Positions 18,872-29,161 of a DNA stretch of 64,000 bases are shown piece after piece. Position 1 is the first letter of the stretch; each line of letters begins with the position of its first letter. The notes beneath the pieces are model-generated. The model worked only from the letters and a program-made list of their open reading frames with translations. It did no database searches and was not told the origin of the DNA. The translations under genes and the position numbers were made by a program. Origin of the DNA: Mycetohabitans rhizoxinica HKI 454 (GTDB lineage: Bacteria > Pseudomonadota > Gammaproteobacteria > Burkholderiales > Burkholderiaceae); contig NC_014722.1 of the NCBI RefSeq assembly GCF_000198775.1, positions 1,205,616-1,269,615 of the forward strand, given 5' to 3'.

Positions 18872-20332
18872 GTGGTTCACACCGTACAGCCGAAAGCCGC
18901 CACGCCGGCCGGCGCCGCGTCGAGCGATGTGGTGTCGATTAACTCAAGACATGCCCGCGCCACGCCGTCGAGTGCGGCGACTGCGCCGCGTGTCGCGCCT
19001 GTGATCGACATCGAGTCGCTCGATATGGAAGCGCGCGGCGTGGGGCGGCAGATCGACGAGCAGGGCGTACCCGGCAAGGTCATCTTTGTCGAGGGTGCGT
19101 TGCCGGGCGAAGCTGTGTCGTACTCGAGTTTTCGTAAGAAGCCAAGCTACGAGCAGGCGCAAATCGTTGAGATATTGCGCGCCAGCGGTATGCGCACCAC
19201 GCCGCAATGCCCGTTCTTCGGCACCTGCGGCGGATGCTCGATGCAGCATTTGGACACGCGTGCGCAGATCGCGGTCAAGCAGCGAGTGCTGGAAGACAAT
19301 CTATCGCACTTGGCCAAGCTGCGCGCGGAACAGATCTATCGGCCGATAGGCGGACCGTCATGGGGTTACCGCTATCGTGCCCGGCTGACCGTGCGCAACG
19401 TCGTGAAAAAGGGCGGCGTGCTGGTCGGGTTCCATGAAAAGAAAAGCAGCTACGTGGCTGACATGACGCGGTGCGAAGTGCTGCCGCCGCACGTATCGGC
19501 GCTACTTGTGCCGTTGCGCCGGCTGGTCGAGTCGCTATCGATCCGAGACCGGATGCCGCAAATCGAGTTGGCGATCGGCGACGCACTCACCGCGCTGGTA
19601 CTGCGGGTGCTTGAGCCGCTGACCGAGCAGGACGAGGCACTGTTGCGCGCGTTTGCTGACCAGCACGGCGTGCAATTCTGGCTGCAGCCCAAGGGGCCCG
19701 ACAGCGTCACGCCATTCTATCCGGTCGATGTTGAACTGGCCTACACGCTGCCGGAGTTCGATATCCGGATGCCGTTCAAGCCGACCGACTTCACGCAGGT
19801 CAATCACCAGATTAACCGGGTGCTGGTCGGCAGGGCGGTGCGGCTGCTTGCGCCCGCGCGAACCGATCGCGTGCTGGATTTGTTCTGTGGGCTGGGCAAT
19901 TTCACGTTGCCGCTGGCACGGCGCGCGCGCGAGGTGGTCGGCATCGAAGGCAGTGACGCGCTGACGCAGCGCGCGCAAGCCAATGCCCGTGTCAATGGTC
20001 TCGAGGCCCGCACATCGTTTGCCATGCGCAATCTGTTCGAGGTGGGCGCCGCCGATTTGCGCGCGCTCGGCCGGTTTGACAAGTTCCTCATTGATCCGCC
20101 GCGCGAAGGTGCGCTGGCCGTGGCAAAGGCACTGGGCGAGCTGGCGCAGACCGGTGACGCGGCGTGCTTGCCCGGACGGATCGTCTATGTGTCGTGCAAT
20201 CCTGCCACGCTGGCGCGCGATGCCGGGCTGCTGGTGCACGAAGCTGGCTATCGGCTGGTTGGCGCGGGCGTCGTGAACATGTTTCCGCACACGTCGCACG
20301 TCGAGTCGGTCGCCTGTTTCGAGCGTGCGTGA
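18872..20332 (+). CDS. rlmD: 23S rRNA (uracil-1939-C5)-methyltransferase RlmD
   Basis: A 486-residue enzyme. After a 50-residue low-complexity start comes a TRAM domain (about 50-105), then the iron-sulfur ligands [10 protein letters not shown] and a fourth cysteine in DMTRCEVL. The C-terminal SAM methyltransferase has [16 protein letters not shown], the DPPREG motif and the catalytic cysteine in [11 protein letters not shown] at 18872 is chosen because AGGAAG (18859-18864) lies seven bases before it. It ends facing the Bax-inhibitor-like gene. Confidence 0.94.
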   Translation: MVHTVQPKAATPAGAASSDVVSINSRHARATPSSAATAPRVAPVIDIESLDMEARGVGRQIDEQGVPGKVIFVEGALPGEAVSYSSFRKKPSYEQAQIVEILRASGMRTTPQCPFFGTCGGCSMQHLDTRAQIAVKQRVLEDNLSHLAKLRAEQIYRPIGGPSWGYRYRARLTVRNVVKKGGVLVGFHEKKSSYVADMTRCEVLPPHVSALLVPLRRLVESLSIRDRMPQIELAIGDALTALVLRVLEPLTEQDEALLRAFADQHGVQFWLQPKGPDSVTPFYPVDVELAYTLPEFDIRMPFKPTDFTQVNHQINRVLVGRAVRLLAPARTDRVLDLFCGLGNFTLPLARRAREVVGIEGSDALTQRAQANARVNGLEARTSFAMRNLFEVGAADLRALGRFDKFLIDPPREGALAVAKALGELAQTGDAACLPGRIVYVSCNPATLARDAGLLVHEAGYRLVGAGVVNMFPHTSHVESVACFERA

Positions 20333-20445
20333 CCTGCAGCGGCTGACGGGCGAAAAGGTTGGCGGCGTGGTGGCAGGATGGCGGCTGACGGTAGGGGCGC
20401 GCTGTGCGGGCAGCGTGTGATAGGGCAGCGCTGGGGTGCGCCGGT

Positions 20446-20478
20446 TAAAAAAAGAAGCGCGCAGGCTTGCCGCGCGCT
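20446..20478 (-). terminator. Rho-independent terminator of the Bax-inhibitor-1-like gene
   Basis: On the minus strand AGCGCGC pairs with GCGCGCT, followed by TTCTTTTTTT. It is 65 bases after the stop codon at 20544. Confidence 0.8.
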
Positions 20479-20543
20479 AGCTAGCTTGGACGCGCCCCAA
20501 GCCCCACGCTTCGTGCGTCGTCGCAGCGTTGGGGCCGCGACAA

Positions 20544-21245
20544 CTAGTTGCGGTTGCCGCCAAAAATACCGAGCAGCGCCAGCAGATGCGTGAACACGTT
20601 GTACAGATCCAGGTAGATCATCAGCGTCGCGCTGATATAGTTCGTTTCGCCACCGTTGACCACGCGCTGCACGTCGAACAGCATGTAGGCCGAGAAGATG
20701 ACGATCGCCAGAACCGACACCGTCAGCATCAATGCCGGCAGGTGCAGGAACACATTCGCGACCGAGGCCAGCAGCAGCACGAGCACGCCGACGAACAACC
20801 ACTTGCCCAAGCCGGAAAAGTCGCGCTTGCTGACCGTGGCGACTGTCGCCATTGCCGCGAAGATCAGACCGGTGCCACCGAAGGCCAGCATGATCAGCGA
20901 CGGGCCGTTCGTGAAGCCGAGAATGAAGCTCAGCAGACGCGACAGCATCAGCCCCATGAAGAACGTGAAGCCGAGCAGCACGAACACGCCGACTGCGCTG
21001 TGCTTGGTCCGCTCGATCGCGAACATGAAACCGAACGCGATCGCGAGGAAAGCCAGCACGCTCATCATCGGCGACGTGGCGGCGAATAGCGAAAAGCCGG
21101 TTGCGACTCCGATCCACGCGCCGAGCACGGTCGGAACCATCGACAGTGCCAGCAGCCAGTACGTGTTGCGCAGTACCTTATTTCGCGTTTCGGCCGACAC
21201 GATGGTGCCGGTACGCCCAAACCCGTAGGTACGAGAGTCAGCCAT
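20544..21245 (-). CDS. Bax inhibitor-1 / YccA family membrane protein
   Basis: A 233-residue inner-membrane protein with seven hydrophobic helices and the conserved C-terminal pattern with aspartate (SAYMLFDVQRVVNGG and YISATLMIYLDLYNVF). These proteins form pH-sensitive calcium leak channels; the E. coli member YccA is a substrate and modulator of the FtsH-HflKC protease. hflKC lie in this same window but far away. AAGGAG sits seven bases before the ATG. It is divergent from ndk and shares a 200-base regulatory region that contains a perfect palindrome. Confidence 0.92.
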   Translation of the reverse strand: MADSRTYGFGRTGTIVSAETRNKVLRNTYWLLALSMVPTVLGAWIGVATGFSLFAATSPMMSVLAFLAIAFGFMFAIERTKHSAVGVFVLLGFTFFMGLMLSRLLSFILGFTNGPSLIMLAFGGTGLIFAAMATVATVSKRDFSGLGKWLFVGVLVLLLASVANVFLHLPALMLTVSVLAIVIFSAYMLFDVQRVVNGGETNYISATLMIYLDLYNVFTHLLALLGIFGGNRN

Positions 21246-21342
21246 GGTTTCTCCTTGCGTTATCTTGACTTGCAGACGGTGCCGGCATCGCCCGCCGCCT
21301 CATCGCGGCGGCCCGACGGCCAAGCGACACGTGATGTTAGAG

Positions 21343-21360
21343 CCTTACAGTGCTGTAAGG
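21343..21360. promoter_or_regulatory. Perfect 18-bp palindrome between divergent yccA-like gene and ndk
   Basis: CCTTACAGTGCTGTAAGG is an inverted repeat with 8-bp arms and a two-base centre (core TTACA-N4-TGTAA). It lies about 98 bases upstream of the yccA-like ATG and 30 bases before the ndk -10 box. Its symmetry, and the lack of a T run, point to a protein-binding site instead of a terminator. The regulator is unknown. Confidence 0.55.
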
Positions 21361-21387
21361 GTTCCCTGCCAATGATACACCGGCTCA

Positions 21388-21396
21388 TGCTAGAAT
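21388..21396 (+). promoter_or_regulatory. Extended -10 box of ndk
   Basis: TGCTAGAAT fits the extended -10 pattern. Transcription would begin near 21403, giving a leader of about 43 bases with GGAG seven bases before the ndk ATG. Confidence 0.5.
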
Positions 21397-21445
21397 GGCA
21401 GATTCGATGGACTTCGTAATTTCCTCATTTTCCCGGAGTTTTTTC

Positions 21446-21871
21446 ATGGCGATCGAGCGCACCCTGTCGATTATCAAACCCGATGCTGTCGCAAAGAATG
21501 TGATCGGTCAAATCTACAGCCGGTTCGAGCACGCTGGGCTGAAAATCATCGCGGCCCGCATGGTCCATCTGTCGCGCGCGGACGCGGAAAAGTTCTACGC
21601 GGTGCATAAGGAGCGGCCTTTCTTCAAGGATTTGGTTGAGTTCATGGCGTCGGGCCCGGTCATGATTCAGGTGCTCGAGGGCGAGAACGCAATCGCAAAA
21701 AATCGTGAGCTGATGGGCGCGACCGATCCGAAGAAGGCAGAAAAGGGCACGATTCGTGCCGATTTCGCGGACAGCATCGACGCTAACGCGGTGCATGGCT
21801 CCGATGCGCCGGAAACGGCAGCTGTCGAAATCGCCTTCTTCTTTCCGGAAATGAACGTCTACTCGCGCTGA
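21446..21871 (+). CDS. ndk: Nucleoside diphosphate kinase
   Basis: A 141-residue enzyme of the normal length, starting [21 protein letters not shown]. The catalytic histidine is in [12 protein letters not shown]. It passes the gamma phosphate of ATP to other nucleoside diphosphates and balances NTP pools. An upstream in-frame start at 21395 is rejected: it lies within the -10 region, and GGAG is correctly placed for 21446. Confidence 0.98.
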   Translation: MAIERTLSIIKPDAVAKNVIGQIYSRFEHAGLKIIAARMVHLSRADAEKFYAVHKERPFFKDLVEFMASGPVMIQVLEGENAIAKNRELMGATDPKKAEKGTIRADFADSIDANAVHGSDAPETAAVEIAFFFPEMNVYSR

Positions 21872-21974
21872 GCAGCGGTAAGCCGGCCGCGCCGGCCAAG
21901 CCCGCGTCTGCGGGCACGGGCTGGATGGGCGGTGCGGTGTGCCGCCGCTGCGGGCGCCATCTGAGACGGCAGGC

Positions 21975-23114
21975 ATGACAATGACTGACACGGTCAATCT
22001 TCTGGATTTCGATGCTGCGGGCCTCGTTGCGTATTGCGCGAGCCTCGGCGAGAAGCCGTTTCGCGCGCGCCAGTTGCAGCGGTGGATCCATCACGGTGGC
22101 GTCAGCGATTTTGACGCGATGACCGATCTCGCGAAATCGCTGCGCGACAAGCTGAAGACCCGCGCATCGATCCGTCATCCCGCGGTGCTGCAGGACCACA
22201 CGTCCGCGGACGGCACGCGCAAGTGGCTGCTTGACGTGGGCGAAGGCAACGCGGTCGAGACCGTGTATATCCCGGAGCAGGGGCGCGGCACGCTGTGCGT
22301 GTCGTCGCAGGCTGGCTGCGCGGTGAACTGTCGCTTCTGCTCGACGGGCAAGCAAGGCTTCTCGCGTAACCTCGGCGTCGGCGAGATCATTGGCCAGCTG
22401 TGGATGGCCGAGTTCGCGCTGCGCGCGGCGCGCGGTGGCCTGGCTCCCGGTGAGCGGGTGATCACGAACGTCGTGATGATGGGCATGGGCGAGCCGCTGC
22501 TGAATTTCGATGCGGTGGTGCCGGCCATGCGGCTGATGCTTGACGACCACGCGTACGGGTTGTCACGTCGCCGCGTGACGCTGTCTACATCGGGCGTCGT
22601 ACCGATGATCGATCGGCTGGCGGCCGAATTGCCGGTGGCGCTGGCCGTGTCGTTGCACGCGCCCAACGACGCGTTGCGTGATGAATTGGTGCCGCTGAAC
22701 CGAAAGTACCCGCTTGCGGAATTGATGGCGGCATGTAACCGGTATTTGCGTGTTGCGCCACGCGATTTCATCACATTTGAGTATTGCATGCTAGACGGTG
22801 TCAACGACAGGGACGAGCACGCGCGGCAACTGCTTGCGCTGACGCGCGACGTGCCGTGCAAATTCAACCTGATACCGTTCAATCCGTTTCCGGAGTCCGG
22901 GCTGTTGCGCTCCCATCCGGAGCGGATCAAGCAGTTCGCGCAGATCCTAATCGATGCTGGCGTCGTGACGACCGTGCGTAGGACGCGCGGCGACGATATC
23001 GATGCGGCCTGCGGGCAGTTGGCCGGCGAGGTCCGCGACCGTACCCGCGTGGCGGAGCGCATGCGGCGCGACGCGCGTACCGGTCTCGCGTCGATCGGGG
23101 TGCGCGCGGTATGA
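21975..23114 (+). CDS. rlmN: Dual-specificity RNA methyltransferase RlmN
   Basis: A 379-residue radical-SAM enzyme with the CxxxCxxC cluster (GCAVNCRFC, about residues 115-122) and the conserved cysteine in the C-terminal DIDAACGQL that carries the methyl group. It methylates A2503 of 23S rRNA and A37 of some tRNAs. An ATG at 21975 and one at 21981 are both possible; a further in-frame ATG at 21939 lengthens the protein without support. Its stop overlaps an ATG (ATGA at 23111), as if another gene had once been coupled to it. Confidence 0.95.
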   Translation: MTMTDTVNLLDFDAAGLVAYCASLGEKPFRARQLQRWIHHGGVSDFDAMTDLAKSLRDKLKTRASIRHPAVLQDHTSADGTRKWLLDVGEGNAVETVYIPEQGRGTLCVSSQAGCAVNCRFCSTGKQGFSRNLGVGEIIGQLWMAEFALRAARGGLAPGERVITNVVMMGMGEPLLNFDAVVPAMRLMLDDHAYGLSRRRVTLSTSGVVPMIDRLAAELPVALAVSLHAPNDALRDELVPLNRKYPLAELMAACNRYLRVAPRDFITFEYCMLDGVNDRDEHARQLLALTRDVPCKFNLIPFNPFPESGLLRSHPERIKQFAQILIDAGVVTTVRRTRGDDIDAACGQLAGEVRDRTRVAERMRRDARTGLASIGVRAV

Positions 23115-23302
23115 CGTATGGTGGCGCAGGCAGGACGGGGCAAAAATGGGGACTTGCCTCGGCAGGGCCGGGATGGCGACGATCGTGGCGCGCTGTGTGC
23201 GTCGCGGGATTTTGTGCCGTGCGCCGCGGTCATGCACATGATTTGAGTGATGCCGGCGAACGGCGGTTTGCCGGCCTTGCTCCATTTGGGCTCATCGTTT
23301 AG
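23111..23302 (+). pseudogene. Possible remnant of the pilW/pilF-type TPR gene
   Basis: A 63-codon frame starts at an ATG overlapping the rlmN stop codon and runs basic then hydrophobic (WRRSWRAVCVAGFCAV), like a damaged lipoprotein signal peptide. In Burkholderia the place between rlmN and rodZ normally holds the type IV pilus biogenesis TPR lipoprotein of about 250 residues. No TPR sequence remains in these 250 bases. Calling it a remnant is an inference from gene order; the frame could also be chance. A GCCGGC inverted pair near 23250-23276 is the only other feature. Confidence 0.35.
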
Positions 23303-23362
23303 GCGAGACCAGCTCGCGGCGGCGCCGCGAGCAATGAAAAGAATTCCAGTGAGGAATTAGGG

Positions 23363-24415
23363 ATGAGTGACCAGCAGCATCCGACACCGCACGACTCGAG
23401 CGCCACGGCCAGACGGCCGGATCCAGGCGCCGCGGCGGAGTCCGCGCGGCAGGTCGGTGCGCAGCTCGAAAAGCTGCGCGAGGCCAAAAGATGGTCGATT
23501 GAGGATGTGTCCGCGCGGTTGAAAGTCGCGCCGCACAAGTTGCGTGAGTTGGAGTCAGGCGATTACAGCCACCTGCCGGATACGACGTTTGCGATCGGCG
23601 TGGTGCGCAGCTATGCGAAGATGCTCGGTGCCGATCCGACGCCGTTGACCAATACGCTGCGACGCACTAGTGGGCCGATCGAGCCCGAACTATCGCTGCC
23701 GTCGAACAGTGGCGCGGGATTGCCGCGGGGTCGTGTCGTGATGAATCTGGGAGGCGCTCCCAGGCGTCGGCCATGGGGGTGGATCGTCGCGTTCATGATT
23801 GTGCTGGCGGCGGTCATCGCGGTATGGCGCACCGGTGGTGAAGCGGGCGGAGGCTGGATCGCTCGCCTGAAGACCGGTGGCGCAGAGGCAGTTGAGCACG
23901 ACGGCGCTGCATCGCCGGGCGCCGCGGCGCAGACCGGCAACATGGGTGGCACCGCGCCGGCGGGTGTGCAGCTGGCGTCGGCAACCAGCACGCTGACTGA
24001 ATTGCCGCGGCCCGCGGCGCTTGATGCGTCGTCGGGCGCGGACACGTTGTCCGCGGCATCGACGGCCGCGGCGCTTGCATCAGCGCCGGCCTCGCCTGCG
24101 ATCGCGGCCAATGCGGGGCTGGGCGACGCATCGCCGACGCCGGGGGACGCACCGGTGCTGGCCGACGGCGAGGCAGCAGTAATGATCAAGGTGTCGCAGG
24201 ACAGTTGGTTCAGTGTGCGGCAGCGTGATGGCAAGCCGTTATTTTCCGGCTTGCTGCGCGCGGGGGACGAGAAGCGTGTACAAGGCATTGCGCCGTTTCG
24301 CGTGACCGTGGGCAACAAGGCCGGCATCGAGGCGATGGCACTCGACGGCAAGCCGATTCCGTCCGCGAAATACGATGGCGCGCAGGGCAACGTTGCGCGC
24401 TTCAGTCTGCCGTAA
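23363..24415 (+). CDS. rodZ: RodZ-type helix-turn-helix membrane protein
   Basis: A 350-residue bitopic protein. It has a Cro-like HTH (about 30-100: LEKLREAKRWSIEDVSARLKVAPHKL), one membrane helix (about 135-155: WGWIVAFMIVLAAVIAVW), a long Ala/Ser-rich periplasmic linker and a C-terminal DUF4115 beta domain (VSQDSWFSVRQRDGKPLFSG). RodZ links MreB to the cell-wall elongation machine. The linker is low-complexity and poorly conserved. It is upstream of ispG, the normal neighbour. Confidence 0.9.
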   Translation: MSDQQHPTPHDSSATARRPDPGAAAESARQVGAQLEKLREAKRWSIEDVSARLKVAPHKLRELESGDYSHLPDTTFAIGVVRSYAKMLGADPTPLTNTLRRTSGPIEPELSLPSNSGAGLPRGRVVMNLGGAPRRRPWGWIVAFMIVLAAVIAVWRTGGEAGGGWIARLKTGGAEAVEHDGAASPGAAAQTGNMGGTAPAGVQLASATSTLTELPRPAALDASSGADTLSAASTAAALASAPASPAIAANAGLGDASPTPGDAPVLADGEAAVMIKVSQDSWFSVRQRDGKPLFSGLLRAGDEKRVQGIAPFRVTVGNKAGIEAMALDGKPIPSAKYDGAQGNVARFSLP

Positions 24416-24524
24416 CTGCCGTAACGAAGGATGGGATGGGCGTGGCAAGGCCAGTGACGGCCAGCCCCGTGCGGTCGTGGGTCTGTCGCAGCGCGGGCGC
24501 GGTGCTCGCTAGGATCAGGGTGTC

Positions 24525-25910
24525 ATGCAATCGGATAATTCGATGCAATCTAATATTCTGTTTGAATCCGGTGGTGCGCCGGTAGCAAGCCGGGTCGCGT
24601 CGGATGAACCCGTATTCGGCGGCTCTGCGCCAAGGCGTCGCACGCATGCGGTTACAGTGCGTTGGCAGGGCCATACGGTGACGATCGGCGGTGGCGCGCC
24701 GGTGCGCGTGCAGTCGATGACGAACACCGATACTGCGGATCCAATCGGTACTGCGATCCAGATTAAGGAGCTTGCGCAGGCCGGCTCCGAGTTGGTGCGC
24801 ATCACAGTCAACACGCCCGAAGCGGCGGCTGCGGTGCCGGCGATCCGTGAGCAGCTCGACCGCATGGGTGTGAATGTGCCGCTGGTCGGCGACTTTCACT
24901 ACAACGGCCATCTGCTGCTGCGCGATTATCCGGATTGCGCGCAGGCGCTGTCGAAGTACCGAATCAACCCGGGAAATGTCGGTCAGGGCGCCAAGCGCGG
25001 CACGCAATTCGCGCAGATGATCGAGGCGGCGATCCGCCATGACAAGCCGGTGCGCATCGGCGTGAATTGGGGAAGCCTGGACCAGGACCTGCTTGCGCGG
25101 ATGATGGACGAGAATGCGCAGCGTACGACGCCATGGGACGCGCAAAGCGTGATGTACGAGGCGCTGATCCAGTCCGCGATCGGCTCGGCCGAACGTGCTG
25201 TCGAGCTTGGCTTAGGGCGCGACCGCATCGTGCTTTCGTGCAAGGTCAGCGGCGTGCAGGACCTGATCGCGGTCTACCAGGCGTTGTCGCTGCGCTGTGG
25301 CTTTGCGCTGCACCTGGGGCTGACCGAGGCGGGCATGGGTTCGAAGGGTATTGTCGCGTCGAGCGCTGCGCTGTCGGTGCTGCTGCAGCAGGGTATCGGC
25401 GACACGATTCGGGTCTCGCTGACGCCGGAGCCGGGCGCTTCGCGCACCGGTGAGGTCGTCGTTGCCCAGGAGATTTTGCAGACGATGGGGCTGCGCTCGT
25501 TCACGCCGATGGTGATTGCGTGTCCGGGTTGCGGCCGCACGACGAGCACCGTGTTCCAAGAGCTGGCGTCGCGAATTCAGGACTATCTGCGCGCGCAGAT
25601 GCCGGTGTGGCGCAAGCAGTATCCGGGCGTGGAGACGATGAATGTCGCAGTGATGGGCTGTATCGTCAATGGTCCCGGCGAGTCCAAGCACGCGAATATC
25701 GGCATCAGCCTGCCGGGAACCGGCGAGAATCCAGCCGCGCCTGTGTTCATCGACGGCGTGAAGACGACCACGCTGCGCGGCGCGCGCATCGCGGAGGAGT
25801 TTCAAGATATCGTCAACGACTATGTCCAGCGCACCTATGGCGCGACGGCGGCGAGTGGCGTGGCGTGCGAAGCACAGTCCCCAGCCCGGATTATCATTGA
25901 ATCGACATGA
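24525..25910 (+). CDS. ispG: 4-hydroxy-3-methylbut-2-enyl diphosphate synthase (flavodoxin)
   Basis: A 461-residue enzyme of the MEP isoprenoid pathway that reductively opens the cyclic diphosphate MEcPP. The N-terminal TIM barrel contains VQSMTNTDT; the C-terminal iron-sulfur domain has CPGCGRT and [17 protein letters not shown], which supply the 4Fe-4S cysteines. The first 40 residues are variable. Starts at 24525 and 24543 are both possible and neither has a good ribosome-binding site; a TAGGAT lies nine bases before the first. Its stop codon overlaps the hisS ATG. Confidence 0.95.
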   Translation: MQSDNSMQSNILFESGGAPVASRVASDEPVFGGSAPRRRTHAVTVRWQGHTVTIGGGAPVRVQSMTNTDTADPIGTAIQIKELAQAGSELVRITVNTPEAAAAVPAIREQLDRMGVNVPLVGDFHYNGHLLLRDYPDCAQALSKYRINPGNVGQGAKRGTQFAQMIEAAIRHDKPVRIGVNWGSLDQDLLARMMDENAQRTTPWDAQSVMYEALIQSAIGSAERAVELGLGRDRIVLSCKVSGVQDLIAVYQALSLRCGFALHLGLTEAGMGSKGIVASSAALSVLLQQGIGDTIRVSLTPEPGASRTGEVVVAQEILQTMGLRSFTPMVIACPGCGRTTSTVFQELASRIQDYLRAQMPVWRKQYPGVETMNVAVMGCIVNGPGESKHANIGISLPGTGENPAAPVFIDGVKTTTLRGARIAEEFQDIVNDYVQRTYGATAASGVACEAQSPARIIIEST

Positions 25911-27244
25911 CAGAACAGAAACGTAAGCTAGAGAAGTTGACTGGCGTCAAGGGAATGAATGACATCCTGCCGCGCGACGCCGGTCTGTGGGAGTTTTTCG
26001 AGAGCACGGTCAAATCGATGCTGCGCGCCTACGGATACCAGAACATCCGTACGCCGATCGTCGAGCATACGTCATTGTTTACCCGTGGTATCGGCGAAGT
26101 GACCGATATTGTCGAGAAGGAAATGTACAGCTTCGTCGATTCGCTGAACGGCGAGCAATTGACGATGCGTCCAGAGAACACCGCCGCCGTGGTGCGTGCG
26201 GCGATTGAGCACAACCTGCTGTACGACGGCCCAAAGCGGCTCTGGTATATCGGACCGATGTTCCGCCACGAGCGGCCACAGCGCGGTCGCTACCGGCAGT
26301 TTCACCAGGTCGGCGTCGAGGCGCTCGGTTTTGCGGGTCCGGATGCCGATGCGGAGATCATCCTGATGTGTCAACGGCTCTGGGATGATCTGGGCCTCAC
26401 GGGCATCCGGCTCGAGATCAATTCGCTCGGGCAGGCGCAGGAGCGCGCCGCTCACCGCAACGAGTTGATTGCATACCTGGAGCGGCACGTCGAGTTGCTC
26501 GACGATGATGCGAAGCGCCGGCTGTATACGAATCCGTTGCGCGTGCTCGACACGAAGAATCCCGCGATGCAGGACATTGCGACGCATGCGCCGAAGCTGA
26601 TCGACTTTCTCGGGGACGCGTCGCTCGCGCATTTCGAAGGCGTGCAACGGTTGCTGAGCGCGAACCACATCCCATTTACGATCAACCCCCGGCTCGTGCG
26701 GGGGCTGGATTACTACAACCTGACGGTGTTCGAGTGGGTGACCGACAAGCTCGGCGCGCAAGGTACGGTTGCCGGCGGCGGCCGCTATGACCCGCTGATC
26801 GAGCAGCTCGGTGGCAAGCCGGCGCCGGCTTGCGGCTGGGCCCTGGGCGTCGAGCGTATTTTGGAACTGCTGCGCGAGGATCAACTGGTGCCGTCTGACG
26901 ACGGCTGCGACGTGTACGTCGTGCACCAGGGCGACGCGGCGCGCGAGCGTGCGTTCGTGATCGCCGAGCGGCTGCGCGACACGGGGCTGGATGTGATCCT
27001 GCACTGCAGCGCCGACGGCGCCCCGGCGAGTTTCAAGTCGCAGATGAAGCGTGCCGATGCGAGCGGTGCCGCGTATGCGGTGATTCTCGGCGACGACGAG
27101 GTCCAGCGAGACGAAGTGTCGATCAAGGCGTTGCGTGGCGATCCGGCGGGCGCGGATGGCGTGCAGCAACGGGTGCCGGCCGAACACTTGACCGAATTCC
27201 TGATCGATGCGATGGTTGCACCCGCCGACGAAGGCGATGAATGA
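25907..27244 (+). CDS. hisS: Histidine-tRNA ligase
   Basis: A 445-residue class II aminoacyl-tRNA synthetase. Motif 2 is seen in [19 protein letters not shown], the histidine-specific signatures in [15 protein letters not shown], and motif 3 in GWALGVERI. The anticodon-binding domain occupies about the last 100 residues. It charges tRNA-His. It is coupled to ispG by a 4-base overlap (ATGA). Confidence 0.98.
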   Translation: MTEQKRKLEKLTGVKGMNDILPRDAGLWEFFESTVKSMLRAYGYQNIRTPIVEHTSLFTRGIGEVTDIVEKEMYSFVDSLNGEQLTMRPENTAAVVRAAIEHNLLYDGPKRLWYIGPMFRHERPQRGRYRQFHQVGVEALGFAGPDADAEIILMCQRLWDDLGLTGIRLEINSLGQAQERAAHRNELIAYLERHVELLDDDAKRRLYTNPLRVLDTKNPAMQDIATHAPKLIDFLGDASLAHFEGVQRLLSANHIPFTINPRLVRGLDYYNLTVFEWVTDKLGAQGTVAGGGRYDPLIEQLGGKPAPACGWALGVERILELLREDQLVPSDDGCDVYVVHQGDAARERAFVIAERLRDTGLDVILHCSADGAPASFKSQMKRADASGAAYAVILGDDEVQRDEVSIKALRGDPAGADGVQQRVPAEHLTEFLIDAMVAPADEGDE

Positions 27245-27267
27245 ATGACCAGGCGAGTATCCACTAG

Positions 27268-27897
27268 ATGAGCTACCACCACGAACAAGAAACCCTTGAT
27301 AACCTGCAGGCCTGGTGGGCAAAGTGGGGCAATGTGCTGACCGGGGTCGTGCTCGCCGCGCTGCTGGCCGGGGCCGCCTATAACGGTTGGAACTGGTGGC
27401 AGCGGCGCCAGGCGGCGCAGGCCGCGGTGTTCTATGACACGGTCCAGCAGGCGGTGGCCTCGGGAGACAAGGCGCAGATCGCGCGCGTTGCGGCGGACAT
27501 GGAAGCGCGCTTTGGTGGCACCGCGTATGCACCGCTTAGCGCGCTGGCGGCAGCCAAGGCGTTGTATGCGGCTGCAGACGTGGCCGGCGCGAAAGGGCAG
27601 TTGCAGTGGGTTATCGACCAAGCACGTGGCGACGCGTTCAAGGCGGTCGCGAGGTTGCGGCTCGCTGCGCTGTTGATCGACGAAAAGGCTTATGACGCGG
27701 GCTTGAAGCTGTTGTCCGACCCGCCGCCGCAGGCGTTCGGCGGTCTGTACGCGGATCGCCGCGGTGACCTGCTGGCTGCGCAGGGCAAGCGTGATGAGGC
27801 GCGCGCCGCGTACCAGACCGCGCTGGCGGCGCTCGAGCACGGTGAGTCGTCCGTGCGTCAGCTGATCCAGTTCAAGCTCGATGCGCTCGGTGGCTAA
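27268..27897 (+). CDS. yfgM: YfgM-type TPR ancillary factor of the Sec translocon
   Basis: A 209-residue protein with a cytosolic start, one membrane helix (about 20-45: WGNVLTGVVLAALLAGAAYNG) and a periplasmic TPR domain (about 50-205). YfgM associates with SecYEG and the chaperone network in E. coli. It stands between hisS and bamB, the conserved order, 23 bases after hisS. Confidence 0.92.
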   Translation: MSYHHEQETLDNLQAWWAKWGNVLTGVVLAALLAGAAYNGWNWWQRRQAAQAAVFYDTVQQAVASGDKAQIARVAADMEARFGGTAYAPLSALAAAKALYAAADVAGAKGQLQWVIDQARGDAFKAVARLRLAALLIDEKAYDAGLKLLSDPPPQAFGGLYADRRGDLLAAQGKRDEARAAYQTALAALEHGESSVRQLIQFKLDALGG

Positions 27898-27947
27898 AGC
27901 CCCGTGCAGTTCGATTTCCGATTGATTCGTCAATGCGTCACTGATCC

Positions 27948-29090
27948 ATGAATTTTGTTTTCCGCTACGTCCGGCCGCTCGCGTGCCTGCTTTCGCTGAC
28001 TGTGCTGGCCGCGTGTTCATCCACAAAGGATGGGCGTGGCGTGCCGACCGAACTGACCCCGATCAAGACCGTGCTCGAGGTGCGCGAGGCATGGAAGGCC
28101 AGCGTGGGTAAGTCCGGACGCTACCTGTTCGCCCCCGCCGCCGTCGGCGATTATGTGTACGCGGCTGGCGCGAACGGCTCCGTGGTCAAGATCGATGCAA
28201 CCAATGGCAAGGAGGTCTGGCGCACGAAGGTGGGCGCGGACCTGTCGGCCGGTGTCGGCAGCGACGGTACGCTGACCGCGGTCGGCACACTCAAGGGTGA
28301 CGTGTTCGTGCTCGACGGCGATGGCAAGGTGCTGTGGAAGGCGAATGCATCCGGTGAGATCGTCACGCCGCCGGCAGTGGGCCAGGGCTTCGTGCTGGTG
28401 CGCACGATCGACGGGCGTATCACAGCATACAATGCGCACACCGGCGAGCAGAAATGGGTCTACGTGAACCGCGCGGTGCCGCTGAACCTGCGGACTGTGG
28501 CCGGCATGACGTTCGCCGGCGACAGTGCGGTGCTGGCGGGGTTCCCGGGCGGCTCGCTTGCCGCGATCAATTTGCAAAGCGGCGATGCGTACTGGCAAAC
28601 GCCGGTCTCGTATCCGCGCGGTGTCACCGAAGTCGAGCGGATCAACGATGTGGCCGGCGCGCCGACGCTGGTCGGCTCGCAGACCTGTGCGGTGACGTTC
28701 CAGGGCCGGATCGGTTGCTTTGACGTGTTGAGCGGACGCGCGCTGTGGGAGCAGCCGTTCTCCAGTTATGGCGGATTGGCGCAGGACGATCGTGCTGTGG
28801 CGTCGACAAACGACTGGTCGGTCGTGTCGCTGTACGATTCGATGACCGGCAAGCCCCTGTGGCAAAACACGCAGTTGAAGAGCCGCGACGTCAGTGCACC
28901 GGCGATCGTCGGCCGCGCGGTGGTGGTCGGTGACTATAAGGGGTTTGTGCACTTTCTATCGCGTGATACCGGTGAATTTGTCGCACGGACGAGGACGGGG
29001 GGCGCGATCACCGCGCAACCGGTCGTTGCCGGCAACACGTTGGTGGTGCAGAGCCGCAACGGCGATCTGTACGGTTTCCGGCCGCAATAG
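27948..29090 (+). CDS. bamB: Outer-membrane assembly lipoprotein BamB
   Basis: A 380-residue lipoprotein with signal peptide and lipobox (LTVLAAC) and a PQQ-like eight-bladed beta-propeller, whose blades show repeated units such as [27 protein letters not shown] and [14 protein letters not shown]. BamB is a scaffold of the BAM complex that inserts beta-barrel proteins. BamD is encoded at 46504-47319 in this window. It lies between yfgM and der. Confidence 0.96.
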   Translation: MNFVFRYVRPLACLLSLTVLAACSSTKDGRGVPTELTPIKTVLEVREAWKASVGKSGRYLFAPAAVGDYVYAAGANGSVVKIDATNGKEVWRTKVGADLSAGVGSDGTLTAVGTLKGDVFVLDGDGKVLWKANASGEIVTPPAVGQGFVLVRTIDGRITAYNAHTGEQKWVYVNRAVPLNLRTVAGMTFAGDSAVLAGFPGGSLAAINLQSGDAYWQTPVSYPRGVTEVERINDVAGAPTLVGSQTCAVTFQGRIGCFDVLSGRALWEQPFSSYGGLAQDDRAVASTNDWSVVSLYDSMTGKPLWQNTQLKSRDVSAPAIVGRAVVVGDYKGFVHFLSRDTGEFVARTRTGGAITAQPVVAGNTLVVQSRNGDLYGFRPQ

Positions 29091-29161
29091 GCCGGCCGCA
29101 TCGCGTACGCGCGCCGCCGGCCGCTGCCGGACGGCGCGCGTGCGTTTTTGGAAAAAGCAAC

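Noticed and set aside
26072..27532. A 486-codon open frame antisense to hisS
   Set aside because: The composition is rich in Arg and His as expected for an antisense shadow. hisS on the plus strand has all synthetase motifs.
28017..28952. A 311-codon frame antisense to bamB
   Set aside because: Shadow frame with no start signal or family features; the sense lipoprotein is clear.
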